From assembly GCA_963682025.1 (NCBI GenBank), contig OY821520.1, forward strand, positions 180,796,626-180,860,625: 64,000 bases of DNA, in the 5' to 3' direction. This document shows positions 21,620-38,498 of the stretch, one piece after another. Positions within the stretch are counted from its first letter, which is position 1; each line of letters begins with the position of its first letter. Source of the stretch: Cordilura impudica (taxonomy: Eukaryota; Arthropoda; Insecta; Diptera; Scathophagidae). A program made the translations under genes and the position numbers. A model generated the notes under the pieces. That model was not told the DNA's origin, searched no databases, and saw nothing but the letters and a program-made list of their open reading frames with translations.

Positions 21620-21949
21620 AACTTGTATCTTTCACTCTTTTACTACATTCTTTATCTTTTGTAAATATTGTTTCCTCTTTTATGTAAATATTTAGATTTA
21701 ACCCTTTTAGTTTATAAGTATAGTTTTTTAAGTATTAGTATGTATTAAATGTCTCCTTTTTTATATCCCTTTTTTGAGGAATGTTATTGAGTGTATTAAA
21801 TTTATTTATATGACTAAGTGCCCCAGCTAAGCTGGATTTTTATATATTATTTGTTAAGTCCTTGAAAAGTACCTTAGTACGTAAGGAATAGATGTTAAGA
21901 GAAAATATTATTCTTTAAGAGTATTTTGTAAATCGAATTTTTGGGAAAT
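21620..21949 (+). other. Element B 3' UTR
   Basis: AT-rich. Contains the inverted repeat CCAGCTAAGCTGG at 21823-21835, a candidate recognition hairpin for the reverse transcriptase, and a second small inverted repeat GTACCTTAGTAC near 21869-21880. Confidence 0.55.
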
Positions 21950-22034
21950 AAATGAAATGAAATGAAATGAATAAAATAAAAATTATTAGTTCTTGTGCAG
22001 CAATTGTGAAGTGTGTTAAGTGAAAATAAAGTGA

Positions 22035-22352
<318 letters not shown>

Positions 22353-23380
22353 ATATTTTTCTGGATAACATATGGCACAAATTCAAACATTTTTAAAAAC
22401 AATCGGTCCTTTTCAGGACCACTAAAAACTTAAAAAAAGAGTTAATACGTGTTGCAAATTTTTATTTATTTACCAATTTTTCAATATTTATTTTGAATTT
22501 TACGAAAATATTTCATATTTGTGAAGAAAATAAATTAATATATTACAAATCAAGGTGATATTTTTTTTTTTGGCGCCAAACTTATATTACAGGAAAAAAT
22601 ATATTTTATATACGTATGCATTTTTATTTTCAATTTTACTTTAGTACAGTAACAGTTTCTATGAAATTTTGTGTATATACGAATTTTCTTTTGTAAATTA
22701 GGGATTTTATCAAAATTGTTTCTTTAAGTTTTTGTAGAAGTTATTAAAAATCTAAATTTTTTGTATCACCCAATGATAATTTTCAACAGAAAGTATTACA
22801 AAAATTTCAGATTGTTTTAAAATTCTATTATAATAGTTTAAAAACTAGTAATACCCGTAATATAAATTATATATTCAGTTATAAAAAAGTCAAATCACAA
22901 TTAAATTTTCAATGAATTTTTATCAAATCTTTATATCTCAAATTTTTCGTATATATTATTTGAATTAAAATTTCTCACGCGAACAAAACAAAGTATTCTT
23001 TAACTCCTAATGGAAATGGCTGTACTCAATATAAAAAAAAACAGTTCAAACATACGCACACAAAATAAAAATCTTTGTATGTATAAATAAAAGCAAGAAC
23101 AAAATACAATCGAACGATTACGTTTGTGTGTGTGTATTTTTGTTTTCTTGTTATTATACACACATTCAATTTATTTTGTTTTCTTGCTATTATACACACA
23201 TTCGTTAATTTTCACCTATATTTAAAAAAAAAAAAAAAAACAAACGAAATGGAAGGGAAAAATAGTAAAAATAAATTTAGTTTTTGAAAAATTTCTTCTC
23301 TTTTTTGTAAAAGAATTTGTCGTCCTGAAAAGGACGGATTGTTGTTGTTGTATTTTTTTTGTTTGTTTAGATATCTCCAT

Positions 23381-23788
<408 letters not shown>

Positions 23789-24015
23789 TTAAGCACTGAA
23801 TACACAAAATGATATCGTTTCGCCGAAGTACACTCGGTATTTATACTTTTTTTCAATGCTGTCGCTCACACAATAGGGTTGATTTTTAGCTAGCACACAA
23901 GCTGACTTTATCGTTCAAACAATTGTACTTAATGAGCACTTTTGTCGTTGAAAATTATACAATTTGTGAAAAGTGTTTTTAAGTGTTTGTGAAAGAAAAA
24001 AATAACTAAAGAATA

Positions 24016-24393
24016 ATGCCTCCTAAAGCAAGTGGTAAAGCAGCTAAAAAGGCCGGCAAAGCCCAAAAAAATATCACGAAGAGTGGTGGTGACAAGACCA
24101 GAAGGAAGAAGCGCAAGGAAAGTTACGCCATCTACATTTACAAAGTGTTGAAGCAAGTACATCCTGATACTGGTATTTCTTCAAAGGCCATGAGTATCAT
24201 GAACAGTTTTGTAAATGATATTTTTGAACGTATTGCCGCTGAAGCCTCTCGTTTAGCTCAATACAACAAACGTTCGACCATTACCAGTCGGGAAATTCAA
24301 ACTGCTGTCCGCCTATTGTTACCCGGTGAATTGGCTAAGCATGCTGTGAGCGAAGGTACAAAAGCTGTCACCAAATATACCAGCTCCAAGTAA
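24016..24393 (+). CDS. His2B: Histone H2B
   Basis: Reference H2B protein; uses ACC for Thr122 like units 6 and 7 (other units use ACG). Stem-loop at 24425-24440. Confidence 0.97.
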   Translation: MPPKASGKAAKKAGKAQKNITKSGGDKTRRKKRKESYAIYIYKVLKQVHPDTGISSKAMSIMNSFVNDIFERIAAEASRLAQYNKRSTITSREIQTAVRLLLPGELAKHAVSEGTKAVTKYTSSK

Positions 24394-25069
24394 ATTCTGC
24401 CGTTGTGAAATTCCATATATAAAAGGCCCTTTTCAGGGCCACAAAATTAATTCAAAAAGAGATTTTCTTGTTACTGCTACTTTTTTTCCTATTAATATAA
24501 AATCAAGATGATGATGATGATGGATGAATGAATGAATCAAGAACTGAAAAAATGGACGATTCTAACATTTCCAAGATATATTAAGAAATTTTTTGTTTTT
24601 TTCTAATATAATTTTGCAATTACTAATAAATTGGTAAATCTTTTGTGAATATTTTAGTTTTTTCTGTAATTTAATATGAAAGGTATTTGATTTTCTTAAA
24701 CTTTCCATTCTTATTTTTTTTATATATATATACATATATATATTTAATTAATCTGTTTTCGTGTAATTATATCAATTCTCTACATGATTTTATATAATTT
24801 GTATTTTCTTCTAAAAACATAATTTTTAATTTCTTCTTCAGAATCTGCAAATCCTTATGAAATAATCTATGTTTTACCTAATCTCTTCATTTACTTATAT
24901 TTATTTTGAAATGTTTTTCCTAATATATTTTGTTATTAGGTAGAAAATTTGTTTGATTTGTAATTTAATCTCTTTTTAGTAAATATTTTGTAGCCCTGAA
25001 AAGGGCTGTTTAGATAATAAATCTTTTTTCGAATATCGAAAATAATTTGTTCTTCTTTTGGGAAAAAAT

Positions 25070-25768
25070 TTACTTTTTGCCGGCGGCTTTCTTGGCAGCT
25101 GGTTTCTTTGCTGCTGGAACAACTTTTTTCGATTTAGCTGCAACTACTGCGGCGGACTTTGCCTTTGGTGGTTTTGGTTTTGTTGCTGGTGCTTTTTTGA
25201 TGGCAACAGCTGCGGCGGGTTTTGCTTTAACTGTACCAGTCTTTTTGGCGGTTTTTGCCTTCGACTTTTCGGTCTTTTTCTTTTCGGCCGTCTTCTTGGC
25301 AGCAGTTGCTTTCTTTACTGTAACAGCAGTTGCCTTCTTTTTGGTAGCAGCGGCAGTCTTCTTCTTTTTCTCACCAGCAGCCTTTTTCTTTTCAACGGCA
25401 GCTTTTGTTGGCTTGGGATCTTTTGAGGCAGCAACAGACAATTTGAATGAACCAGAAGCACCCTTACCTTTTGTTTGAATCAATTTTCCACTCGAAACGG
25501 CACCAACCAAATATTTCTTAATAAAAGGGGCCAATTTTTGGGAGTCCACCTTGTATGTACTATTCAGATATTTCTTAATGGCTTGAATTGATGAACCACC
25601 ACGTTCCTTTAAAGTTTTAATGGCAGCATCGACCATCACTTGTGTAGTGGGATGAGTTGCTGATGGTTTCTTTGCCTTAGTGGAGGCAGCTTTTTTAGCC
25701 TTTTTCTCTGCAGCGGGAGCAGCAGCAACTGGAGATGCGGCAGATTCAACAACAGCGGTATCAGACAT
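25070..25768 (-). CDS. His1: Linker histone H1
   Basis: Identical to other H1 copies. Stem-loop (minus) at 24992-25007. Confidence 0.96.
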   Translation of the reverse strand: MSDTAVVESAASPVAAAPAAEKKAKKAASTKAKKPSATHPTTQVMVDAAIKTLKERGGSSIQAIKKYLNSTYKVDSQKLAPFIKKYLVGAVSSGKLIQTKGKGASGSFKLSVAASKDPKPTKAAVEKKKAAGEKKKKTAAATKKKATAVTVKKATAAKKTAEKKKTEKSKAKTAKKTGTVKAKPAAAVAIKKAPATKPKPPKAKSAAVVAAKSKKVVPAAKKPAAKKAAGKK

Positions 25769-27251
25769 GATTTTTTTTTTAATTTAATTTCAACACTTTA
25801 ATATAAAACTTGTATAACACTGTATATGCGTATATAGATTTTATGTGTACACCACTTTTTTGTGGGTACATCGATATGTTGAGAAGCTCATAGTAGTCGA
25901 AATAAGCATTTTGCAAAATTTTTAGTGCGAGTGTGTATAAAATTTAACAAAAGTTTTTTCTGATTTTTAATTATTTCTACAATATTTTTGCAAAATTTAA
26001 TCAATTTTCTTTTACAAATTAAAGCTTAGATATGAATGTTTATATATTAAAAAAGAAATTTTCATATTTAGTCTAATTTAAGTTTTTACTGACATTTATC
26101 TATCCAGATTGTACAAATTTTCCTACAAAATATCAACAAAATTAATTAAATTTACTAAAACTTAGACATATTTCTGTAATAATTTAATGAAATATTGAAA
26201 TCTTACATATTTTCTTAAAGCTCGATTAAAAATTTTACCAATAAAATGTTTTTTAGATTTTTAAAAATTATTTCAAAATTTACTCTATTCTTGAGAAATT
26301 TTTTCATATTAGCAAAATTCTTATAAAGTTATTTTGTATAATTTTGCTCTTCACAAATTAAATTAAATAGATTTATGTATTATTTTTATGAAAAATTAAA
26401 ATATTTAGTTACATTTTAACCAAAATATGTATAAACAATTAAATAATGAATTGAATTTTAAACAAAAACACTTTTAGTGCTAAAACTCATAGTACACATA
26501 CGATTTATGGTGTGCGTTATTGTATTTATAGAATCATATTTTATTTATTTTAACATCAAACTTAAAATTTTACAAAAAATGATTTAAAAATATATGTATG
26601 TATATTGAAAAATACTTTGTTTAATTAAATAATTTTGAATGAAATATTTGATACATTTTTTAATAATTTAAGTTAAATTTCTTCACATTGGTGCAATTCA
26701 TTTTGTATAGGTATCTGTATACAAATGAAAATAAATCCATTCAATCGTAATTATTTCGATAATTTCTTTTTTATGAAAAAATCAAAAACCGAATTTATGA
26801 AATTTTTTCGTAAGAATTAATATATTTATTTAGAAAATGAATTTTTCAAGGAAAAAAATTTTAATTTTCAACAAATTAGATATATTTCAGTAAAAACTAC
26901 TACTTCTAAATATAATTTTAAATAATCGAATTTTTTTCGCTTCATTTGAGAAAATATTCGTTTTGTCGATGAATATTTTTGCATTTGTTAATATTTGTTT
27001 GTTTGGAAACGTCTGTGAAAATAATAACAATTATAAAGCGAGATTCACAAACATTGTGATGTATTTGCAAAATTGTTTAACATTTTTTAATTCTTATATT
27101 AAAACAATTAGCGGAAAAAAATAAAAATATTTCATTCTATTACTGCAAAATTTGCTATGAAAATTTTCATAAAATTATATAAAATGCAATTTATATTATT
27201 GAAGAATATAAATGAATATATTTAAAAAAAAAAAATATGATATAATTTTTT

Positions 27252-27580
27252 TTTGGCGCCAAACTTATATCACAGGGAAAAAGCAATTTACCGACGGCAA
27301 AATAATTTTAAAAATGAACTTATTAAAGCGAGATTCCCAAACAAAAACTAAAAAATATATTTATTTTACATTCTAATGTAAAAAAAAAAATCTCAAAAAT
27401 AGAAACAAAATGTCTGTCATATATTTGTTATTGTTGTAGAAAAAGTTTTTATTAAAAAAAAAAATAAGAAAAAAAACGCAAATTTAAATTTTTTGGCGCC
27501 AACTGCATATCACAGAAAAATGTCAATTTACCGACGGCAAAATGATAATATATATATAAAAAATCAATTTTGGCGCCAAA
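27252..27580. promoter_or_regulatory. E2F-like palindrome cluster, unit 3
   Basis: Three TTGGCGCCAA palindromes with intervening ACCGACGGCAAAAT boxes, as in unit 1. Confidence 0.5.
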
Positions 27581-27712
27581 CGGATATGAAAATAATATTA
27601 AATTAATGTAAAATTTATTTATTTTGTAGAAAAATATTGTCTCTTTCATAAATTTTTAGTGGTCCTGAAAAGGACCGATTGTTTGAAAAAAAATTTGTTA
27701 ATTGGGCATAAT

Positions 27713-28150
<438 letters not shown>

Positions 28151-28398
28151 TCACTGAACACAAACACTGTTAACACAAGAATAATTTTTCTGGCAGCTTA
28201 ATGTGCTGCTTATATAGCAAAATTGGGTACACAATATAAAATTAATAAGGGTGTGTCTTCCACACATACTATTACAAAAGATACACATTTTTTTCTCACA
28301 TACACGGTAGAAATTTACTCGAAATTTGTATAAATACCGGTTGCCTTGGAATAAAAATTATTAGTTCTTGTGCAGCAATTGTGAAGTGTGTTAAGTGA

Positions 28399-28716
<318 letters not shown>

Positions 28717-29750
28717 ATATTTTTCTGGATAACATATGGCACAAATTCAAACATTTTTAAAAACAATCGGTCCTTTTCAGGACCACTAAAAACTTAAAAA
28801 AAGAGTTAATACGTGTTGCAAATTTTTATTTATTTACCAATTTTTCAATATTTATTTTGAATTTTACGAAAATATTTCATATTTGTGAAGAAAATAAATT
28901 AATATATTACAAATCAAGGTGATATTTTTTTTTTTGGCGCCAAACTTATATTACAGGAAAAAATATATTTTATATACGTATGCATTTTTATTTTCAATTT
29001 TACTTTAGTACAGTAACAGTTTCTATGAAATTTTGTGTATATACGAATTTTCTTTTGTAAATTAGGGATTTTATCAAAATTGTTTCTTTAAGTTTTTGTA
29101 GAAGTTATTAAAAATCTAAATTTTTTGTATCACCCAATGATAATTTTCAACAGAAAGTATTACAAAAATTTCAGATTGTTTTAAAATTCTATTATAATAG
29201 TTTAAAAACTAGTAATACCCGTAATATAAATTATATATTCAGTTATAAAAAAGTCAAATCACAATTAAATTTTCAATGAATTTTTATCAAATCTTTATAT
29301 CTCAAATTTTTCGTATATATTATTTGAATTAAAATTTCTCACGCGAACAAAACAAAGTATTCTTTAACTCCTAATGGAAATGGCTGTACTCAATATAAAA
29401 AAAAACAGTTCAAACATACGCACACAAAATAAAAACGAAAATCTTTGTATGTATAAATAAAAGCAAGAACAAAATACAATCGAACGATTACGTTTGTGTG
29501 TGTGTATTTTTGTTTTCTTGTTATTATACACACATTCAATTTATTTTGTTTTCTTGCTATTATACACACATTCGTTAATTTTCACCTATATTTAAAAAAA
29601 AAAAAAAAAACAAACGAAATGGAAGGGAAAAATAGTAAAAATAAATTTAGTTTTTGAAAAATTTCTTCTCTTTTTTGTAAAAGAATTTGTCGTCCTGAAA
29701 AGGACGGATTGTTGTTGTTGTATTTTTTTTGTTTGTTTAGATATCTCCAT

Positions 29751-30149
<399 letters not shown>

Positions 30150-30382
30150 TTAACACTTAAGCACTGAATACACAAAATGATATCGTTTCGGCGAAGTACA
30201 CTCGGTATTTATACTTTTTTTCAATGCTGTCGCTCACACAATAGGGTTGATTTTTAGCTAGCACACAAGCTGACTTTATCGTTCAAACAATTGTACTTAA
30301 TGAGCACTTTTGGCGTTGAAAATTATACAATTTGCGAAAAGTGTTTTTAAGTGTTTGTGAAAGAAAAAATAGCTAAAGAATA

Positions 30383-30761
30383 ATGCCTCCTAAAGCAAGT
30401 GGTAAAGCAGCTAAAAAAGGCCGGCAAAGCCCAAAAAAATATCACGAAGAGTGGTGGTGACAAGACCAGAAGGAAGAAGCGCAAGGAAAGTTACGCCATC
30501 TACATTTACAAAGTGTTGAAGCAAGTACATCCTGATACTGGTATTTCTTCAAAGGCCATGAGTATCATGAACAGTTTTGTAAATGATATTTTTGAACGTA
30601 TTGCCGCTGAAGCCTCTCGTTTAGCTCAATACAACAAACGTTCGACCATTACCAGTCGGGAAATTCAAACTGCTGTCCGCCTATTGTTACCCGGTGAATT
30701 GGCTAAGCATGCTGTGAGCGAAGGTACAAAAGCTGTCACCAAATATACGAGCTCCAAGTAA
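30383..30761 (+). pseudogene. His2B: Histone H2B, frameshifted near the N-terminus
   Basis: One extra A in the run after GCAGCT (about 30413-30418: six As where intact copies have five) shifts the frame after Lys12. Translation from the normal ATG ends at a TGA at 30458-30460 after 25 residues. The remaining H2B frame is open to 30761 with no other change, and the stem-loop at 30793-30808 is intact. The first in-frame ATG of the intact frame (30399) would give a protein lacking the normal first residues; use of that ATG is not expected. Recent mutation or sequence error. Confidence 0.85.
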
Positions 30762-31433
30762 ATTCTGCCGTTGTGAAATTCCATATATAAAAGGCCCTTT
30801 TCAGGGCCACAAAATTAATTCAAAAAGAGATTTTCTTGTTACTGCTATTTTTTTTCCTATTAATATAAAATCAATATGATGATGACGATGAATGAATGAA
30901 TCAAGAACTGAAAAAATGGACGATTCTAACATTTCCAAGATATATTAAGAAATTTTTTGTTTTTTTCTAATATAATTTTGCAATTACTAATAAATTGGTA
31001 AATCTTTTGTGAATATTTTAGTTTTTTCTGTAATTTAATATGAAAGGTATTTGATTTTCTTAAACTTTCCATTCTTATTTTTTTTATATATATATACATA
31101 TATATATTTAATTAATCTGTTTTCGTGTAATTATATCAATTCTCTACATGATTTTATATAATTTGTATTTTCTTCTAAAAACATAATTTTTAATTTCTTC
31201 TTCAGAATCTGCAAATCCTTATGAAATAATCTATGTTTTACCTAATCTCTTCATTTACTTATATTTATTTTGAAATGTTTTTCCTAATATATTTTGTTAT
31301 TAGGTAGAAAATTTGTTTGATTTGTAATTTAATCTCTTTTTAGTAAATATTTTGTAGCCCTGAAAAGGGCTGTTTAGATAATAAATCTTTTTTCGAATAT
31401 CGAAAATAATTTGTTCTTCTTTTGGGAAAAAAT

Positions 31434-32132
31434 TTACTTTTTGCCGGCGGCTTTCTTGGCAGCTGGTTTCTTTGCTGCTGGAACAACTTTTTTCGATTTA
31501 GCTGCAACTACTGCGGCGGACTTTGCCTTTGGTGGTTTTGGTTTTGTTGCTGGTGCTTTTTTGATGGCAACAGCTGCGGCGGGTTTTGCTTTAACTGTAC
31601 CAGTCTTTTTGGCGGTTTTTGCCTTCGACTTTTCGGTCTTTTTCTTTTCGGCCGTCTTCTTGGCAGCAGTTGCTTTCTTTACTGTAACAGCAGTTGCCTT
31701 CTTTTTGGTAGCAGCGGCAGTCTTCTTCTTTTTCTCACCAGCAGCCTTTTTCTTTTCAACGGCAGCTTTTGTTGGCTTGGGATCTTTTGAGGCAGCAACA
31801 GACAATTTGAATGAACCAGAAGCACCCTTACCTTTTGTTTGAATCAATTTTCCACTCGAAACGGCACCAACCAAATATTTCTTAATAAAAGGGGCCAATT
31901 TTTGGGAGTCCACCTTGTATGTACTATTCAGATATTTCTTAATGGCTTGAATTGATGAACCACCACGTTCCTTTAAAGTTTTAATGGCAGCATCGACCAT
32001 CACTTGTGTAGTGGGATGAGTTGCTGATGGTTTCTTTGCCTTAGTGGAGGCAGCTTTTTTAGCCTTTTTCTCTGCAGCGGGAGCAGCAGCAACTGGAGAT
32101 GCGGCAGATTCAACAACAGCGGTATCAGACAT
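31434..32132 (-). CDS. His1: Linker histone H1
   Basis: Identical to other H1 copies. Stem-loop (minus) at 31356-31371. Confidence 0.96.
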   Translation of the reverse strand: MSDTAVVESAASPVAAAPAAEKKAKKAASTKAKKPSATHPTTQVMVDAAIKTLKERGGSSIQAIKKYLNSTYKVDSQKLAPFIKKYLVGAVSSGKLIQTKGKGASGSFKLSVAASKDPKPTKAAVEKKKAAGEKKKKTAAATKKKATAVTVKKATAAKKTAEKKKTEKSKAKTAKKTGTVKAKPAAAVAIKKAPATKPKPPKAKSAAVVAAKSKKVVPAAKKPAAKKAAGKK

Positions 32133-33615
32133 GATTTTTTTTTTAATTTAATTTCAACACTTTAATATAAAACTTGTATAACACTGTATATGCGTATATA
32201 GATTTTATGTGTACACCACTTTTTTGTGGGTACATCGATATGTTGAGAAGCTCATAGTAGTCGAAATAAGCATTTTGCAAAATTTTTAGTGCGAGTGTGT
32301 ATAAAATTTAACAAAAGTTTTTTCTGATTTTTAATTATTTCTACAATATTTTTGCAAAATTTAATCAATTTTCTTTTACAAATTAAAGCTTAGATATGAA
32401 TGTTTATATATTAAAAAAGAAATTTTCATATTTAGTCTAATTTAAGTTTTTACTGACATTTATCTATCCAGATTGTACAAATTTTCCTACAAAATATCAA
32501 CAAAATTAATTAAATTTACTAAAACTTAGACATATTTCTGTAATAATTTAATGAAATATTGAAATCTTACATATTTTCTTAAAGCTCGATTAAAAATTTT
32601 ACCAATAAAATGTTTTTTAGATTTTTAAAAATTATTTCAAAATTTACTCTATTCTTGAGAAATTTTTTCATATTAGCAAAATTCTTATAAAGTTATTTTG
32701 TATAATTTTGCTCTTCACAAATTAAATTAAATAGATTTATGTATTATTTTTATGAAAAATTAAAATATTTAGTTACATTTTAACCAAAATATGTATAAAC
32801 AATTAAATAATGAATTGAATTTTAAACAAAAACACTTTTAGTGCTAAAACTCATAGTACACATACGATTTATGGTGTGCGTTATTGTATTTATAGAATCA
32901 TATTTTATTTATTTTAACATCAAACTTAAAATTTTACAAAAAATGATTTAAAAATATATGTATGTATATTGAAAAATACTTTGTTTAATTAAATAATTTT
33001 GAATGAAATATTTGATACATTTTTTAATAATTTAAGTTAAATTTCTTCACAATGGTGCAATTCATTTTGTATAGGTATCTGTATACAAATGAAAATAAAT
33101 CCATTCAATCGTAATTATTTCGATAATTTCTTTTTTATGAAAAAATCAAAAACCGAATTTATGAAATTTTTTCGTAAGAATTAATATATTTATTTAGAAA
33201 ATGAATTTTTCAAGGAAAAAAATTTTAATTTTCAACAAATTAGATATATTTCAGTAAAAACTACTACTTCTAAATATAATTTTAAATAATCGAATTTTTT
33301 TCGCTTCATTTGAGAAAATATTCGTTTTGTCGATGAATATTTTTGCATTTGTTAATATTTGTTTGTTTGGAAACGTCTGTGAAAATAATAACAATTATAA
33401 AGCGAGGTTCACAAACATTGTGATGTATTTGCAAAATTGTTTAACATTTTTTAATTCTTATATTAAAACAATTAGCGGAAAAAAATAAAAATATTTCATT
33501 CTATTACTGCAAAATTTGCTATGAAAATTTTCATAAAATTATATAAAATGCAATTTATATTATTGAAGAATATAAATGAATATATTTAAAAAAAAAAAAT
33601 ATGATATAATTTTTT

Positions 33616-33946
33616 TTTGGCGCCAAACTTATATCACAGGGAAAAAGCAATTTACCGACGGCAAAATAATTTTAAAAATGAACTTATTAAAGCGAGATTC
33701 CCAAACAAAAACTAAAAAATATATTTATTTTACATTCTAATGTAAAAAAAAAAATCTCAAAAATAGAAACAAAATGTCTGTCATATATTTGTTATTGTTG
33801 TAGAAAAAGTTTTTATTAAAAAAAAAAAATAAGAAAAAAAAACGCAAATTTAAATTTTTTGGCGCCAACTGCATATCACAGAAAAATGTCAATTTACCGA
33901 CGGCAAAATGATAATATATATATAAAAAATCAATTTTGGCGCCAAA
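33616..33946. promoter_or_regulatory. E2F-like palindrome cluster, unit 4
   Basis: First palindrome 33616-33627, last 33935-33946, the middle one near 33859-33868. Confidence 0.5.
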
Positions 33947-34078
33947 CGGATATGAAAATAATATTAAATTAATGTAAAATTTATTTATTTTGTAGAAAAA
34001 TATTGTCTCTTTCATAAATTTTTAGTGGTCCTGAAAAGGACCGATTGTTTGAAAAAAAATTTGTTAATTGGGCATAAT

Positions 34079-34516
<438 letters not shown>

Positions 34517-34764
34517 TCACTGAACACAAACACTGTTAACACAAGAATAATTTTTCTGGCAGCTTAATGTGCTGCTTATATAGCAAAATTGGGTACACAA
34601 TATAAAATTAATAAGGGTGTGTCTTCCACACATACTATTACAAAAGATACACATTTTTTTCTCACATACACGGTAGAAATTTACTCGAAATTTGTATAAA
34701 TACCGGTTGCCTTGGAATAAAAATTATTAGTTCTTGTGCAGCAATTGTGAAGTGTGTTAAGTGA

Positions 34765-35082
<318 letters not shown>

Positions 35083-36116
35083 ATATTTTTCTGGATAACA
35101 TATGGCACAAATTCAAACATTTTTAAAAACAATCGGTCCTTTTCAGGACCACTAAAAACTTAAAAAAAGAGTTAATACGTGTTGCAAATTTTTATTTATT
35201 TACCAATTTTTCAATATTTATTTTGAATTTTACGAAAATATTTCATATTTGTGAAGAAAATAAATTAATATATTACAAATCAAGGTGATATTTTTTTTTT
35301 TGGCGCCAAACTTATATTACAGGAAAAAATATATTTTATATACGTATGCATTTTTATTTTCAATTTTACTTTAGTACAGTAACAGTTTCTATGAAATTTT
35401 GTGTATATACGAATTTTCTTTTGTAAATTAGGGATTTTATCAAAATTGTTTCTTTAAGTTTTTGTAGAAGTTATTAAAAATCTAAATTTTTTGTATCACC
35501 CAATGATAATTTTCAACAGAAAGTATTACAAAAATTTCAGATTGTTTTAAAATTCTATTATAATAGTTTAAAAACTAGTAATACCCGTAATATAAATTAT
35601 ATATTCAGTTATAAAAAAGTCAAATCACAATTAAATTTTCAATGAATTTTTATCAAATCTTTATATCTCAAATTTTTCGTATATATTATTTGAATTAAAA
35701 TTTCTCACGCGAACAAAACAAAGTATTCTTTAACTCCTAATGGAAATGGCTGTACTCAATATAAAAAAAAACAGTTCAAACATACGCACACAAAATAAAA
35801 ACGAAAATCTTTGTATGTATAAATAAAAGCAAGAACAAAATACAATCGAACGATTACGTTTGTGTGTGTGTATTTTTGTTTTCTTGTTATTATACACACA
35901 TTCAATTTATTTTGTTTTCTTGCTATTATACACACATTCGTTAATTTTCACCTATATTTAAAAAAAAAAAAAAAAACAAACGAAATGGAAGGGAAAAATA
36001 GTAAAAATAAATTTAGTTTTTGAAAAATTTCTTCTCTTTTTTGTAAAAGAATTTGTCGTCCTGAAAAGGACGGATTGTTGTTGTTGTATTTTTTTTGTTT
36101 GTTTAGATATCTCCAT

Positions 36117-36515
<399 letters not shown>

Positions 36516-36748
36516 TTAACACTTAAGCACTGAATACACAAAATGATATCGTTTCGGCGAAGTACACTCGGTATTTATACTTTTTTTCAATGCTGTCGCT
36601 CACACAATAGGGTTGATTTTTAGCTAGCACACAAGCTGACTTTATCGTTCAAACAATTGTACTTAATGAGCACTTTTGGCGTTGAAAATTATACAATTTG
36701 TGAAAAGTGTTTTTAAGTGTTTGTGAAAGAAAAAATAGCTAAAGAATA

Positions 36749-37127
36749 ATGCCTCCTAAAGCAAGTGGTAAAGCAGCTAAAAAAGGCCGGCAAAGCCCAA
36801 AAAAATATCACGAAGAGTGGTGGTGACAAGACCAGAAGGAAGAAGCGCAAGGAAAGTTACGCCATCTACATTTACAAAGTGTTGAAGCAAGTACATCCTG
36901 ATACTGGTATTTCTTCAAAGGCCATGAGTATCATGAACAGTTTTGTAAATGATATTTTTGAACGTATTGCCGCTGAAGCCTCTCGTTTAGCTCAATACAA
37001 CAAACGTTCGACCATTACCAGTCGGGAAATTCAAACTGCTGTCCGCCTATTGTTACCCGGTGAATTGGCTAAGCATGCTGTGAGCGAAGGTACAAAAGCT
37101 GTCACCAAATATACGAGCTCCAAGTAA
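36749..37127 (+). pseudogene. His2B: Histone H2B, same frameshift as unit 4
   Basis: Carries the identical extra A after GCAGCT, with the same early TGA after 25 codons; the downstream frame and stem-loop (37159-37174) are intact. Two adjacent copies sharing the lesion argue for duplication of a mutated unit over independent sequencing errors. Confidence 0.85.
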
Positions 37128-37799
37128 ATTCTGCCGTTGTGAAATTCCATATATAAAAGGCCCTTTTCAGGGCCACAAAATTAATTCAAAAAGAGATTTT
37201 CTTGTTACTGCTATTTTTTTTCCTATTAATATAAAATCAATATGATGATGACGATGAATGAATGAATCAAGAACTGAAAAAATGGACGATTCTAACATTT
37301 CCAAGATATATTAAGAAATTTTTTGTTTTTTTCTAATATAATTTTGCAATTACTAATAAATTGGTAAATCTTTTGTGAATATTTTAGTTTTTTCTGTAAT
37401 TTAATATGAAAGGTATTTGATTTTCTTAAACTTTCCATTCTTATTTTTTTTATATATATATACATATATATATTTAATTAATCTGTTTTCGTGTAATTAT
37501 ATCAATTCTCTACATGATTTTATATAATTTGTATTTTCTTCTAAAAACATAATTTTTAATTTCTTCTTCAGAATCTGCAAATCCTTATGAAATAATCTAT
37601 GTTTTACCTAATCTCTTCATTTACTTATATTTATTTTGAAATGTTTTTCCTAATATATTTTGTTATTAGGTAGAAAATTTGTTTGATTTGTAATTTAATC
37701 TCTTTTTAGTAAATATTTTGTAGCCCTGAAAAGGGCTGTTTAGATAATAAATCTTTTTTCGAATATCGAAAATAATTTGTTCTTCTTTTGGGAAAAAAT

Positions 37800-38498
37800 T
37801 TACTTTTTGCCGGCGGCTTTCTTGGCAGCTGGTTTCTTTGCTGCTGGAACAACTTTTTTCGATTTAGCTGCAACTACTGCGGCGGACTTTGCCTTTGGTG
37901 GTTTTGGTTTTGTTGCTGGTGCTTTTTTGATGGCAACAGCTGCGGCGGGTTTTGCTTTAACTGTACCAGTCTTTTTGGCGGTTTTTGCCTTCGACTTTTC
38001 GGTCTTTTTCTTTTCGGCCGTCTTCTTGGCAGCAGTTGCTTTCTTTACTGTAACAGCAGTTGCCTTCTTTTTGGTAGCAGCGGCAGTCTTCTTCTTTTTC
38101 TCACCAGCAGCCTTTTTCTTTTCAACGGCAGCTTTTGTTGGCTTGGGATCTTTTGAGGCAGCAACAGACAATTTGAATGAACCAGAAGCACCCTTACCTT
38201 TTGTTTGAATCAATTTTCCACTCGAAACGGCACCAACCAAATATTTCTTAATAAAAGGGGCCAATTTTTGGGAGTCCACCTTGTATGTACTATTCAGATA
38301 TTTCTTAATGGCTTGAATTGATGAACCACCACGTTCCTTTAAAGTTTTAATGGCAGCATCGACCATCACTTGTGTAGTGGGATGAGTTGCTGATGGTTTC
38401 TTTGCCTTAGTGGAGGCAGCTTTTTTAGCCTTTTTCTCTGCAGCGGGAGCAGCAGCAACTGGAGATGCGGCAGATTCAACAACAGCGGTATCAGACAT
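37800..38498 (-). CDS. His1: Linker histone H1
   Basis: Identical to other H1 copies. Stem-loop (minus) at 37722-37737. Confidence 0.96.
   Translation of the reverse strand: MSDTAVVESAASPVAAAPAAEKKAKKAASTKAKKPSATHPTTQVMVDAAIKTLKERGGSSIQAIKKYLNSTYKVDSQKLAPFIKKYLVGAVSSGKLIQTKGKGASGSFKLSVAASKDPKPTKAAVEKKKAAGEKKKKTAAATKKKATAVTVKKATAAKKTAEKKKTEKSKAKTAKKTGTVKAKPAAAVAIKKAPATKPKPPKAKSAAVVAAKSKKVVPAAKKPAAKKAAGKK

Larger units (their letters stand above)
17028..21969 (+). mobile_element. Element B: Jockey-like non-LTR retrotransposon, both ORFs open
   Basis: Full-length, about 4.94 kb. It begins CATTCG (17028), a common start for insect Jockey-type elements, followed by a conserved block with inverted repeat CTAGCAGCCAAGCTAG (17038-17053). 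The 5' UTR is about 115 bp. ORF1 and ORF2 overlap in ATGGCTAG. The 3' UTR is about 330 bp, with an inverted repeat CCAGC-TAA-GCTGG at 21823-21835 and AATAAA at the end, and the tail is four AAATG copies (21950-21969). The flanks are not a simple empty-site pair: left is the inverted H3 promoter, right is the H4 leader. An AAAAATTA octamer is present on both sides (17016-17023 and 21978-21985). Clade assignment rests on ORF1 (PRE_C2HC plus three knuckles) and ORF2 lacking RNase H. Confidence 0.9.

Noticed and set aside
21855..21885. Possible mimic of the histone 3' stem-loop in the element 3' UTR (GTCCTTGAAAAGTACC)
   Set aside because: It resembles the histone stem-loop only on the antisense strand, and the flanks do not pair into a 6-bp stem.
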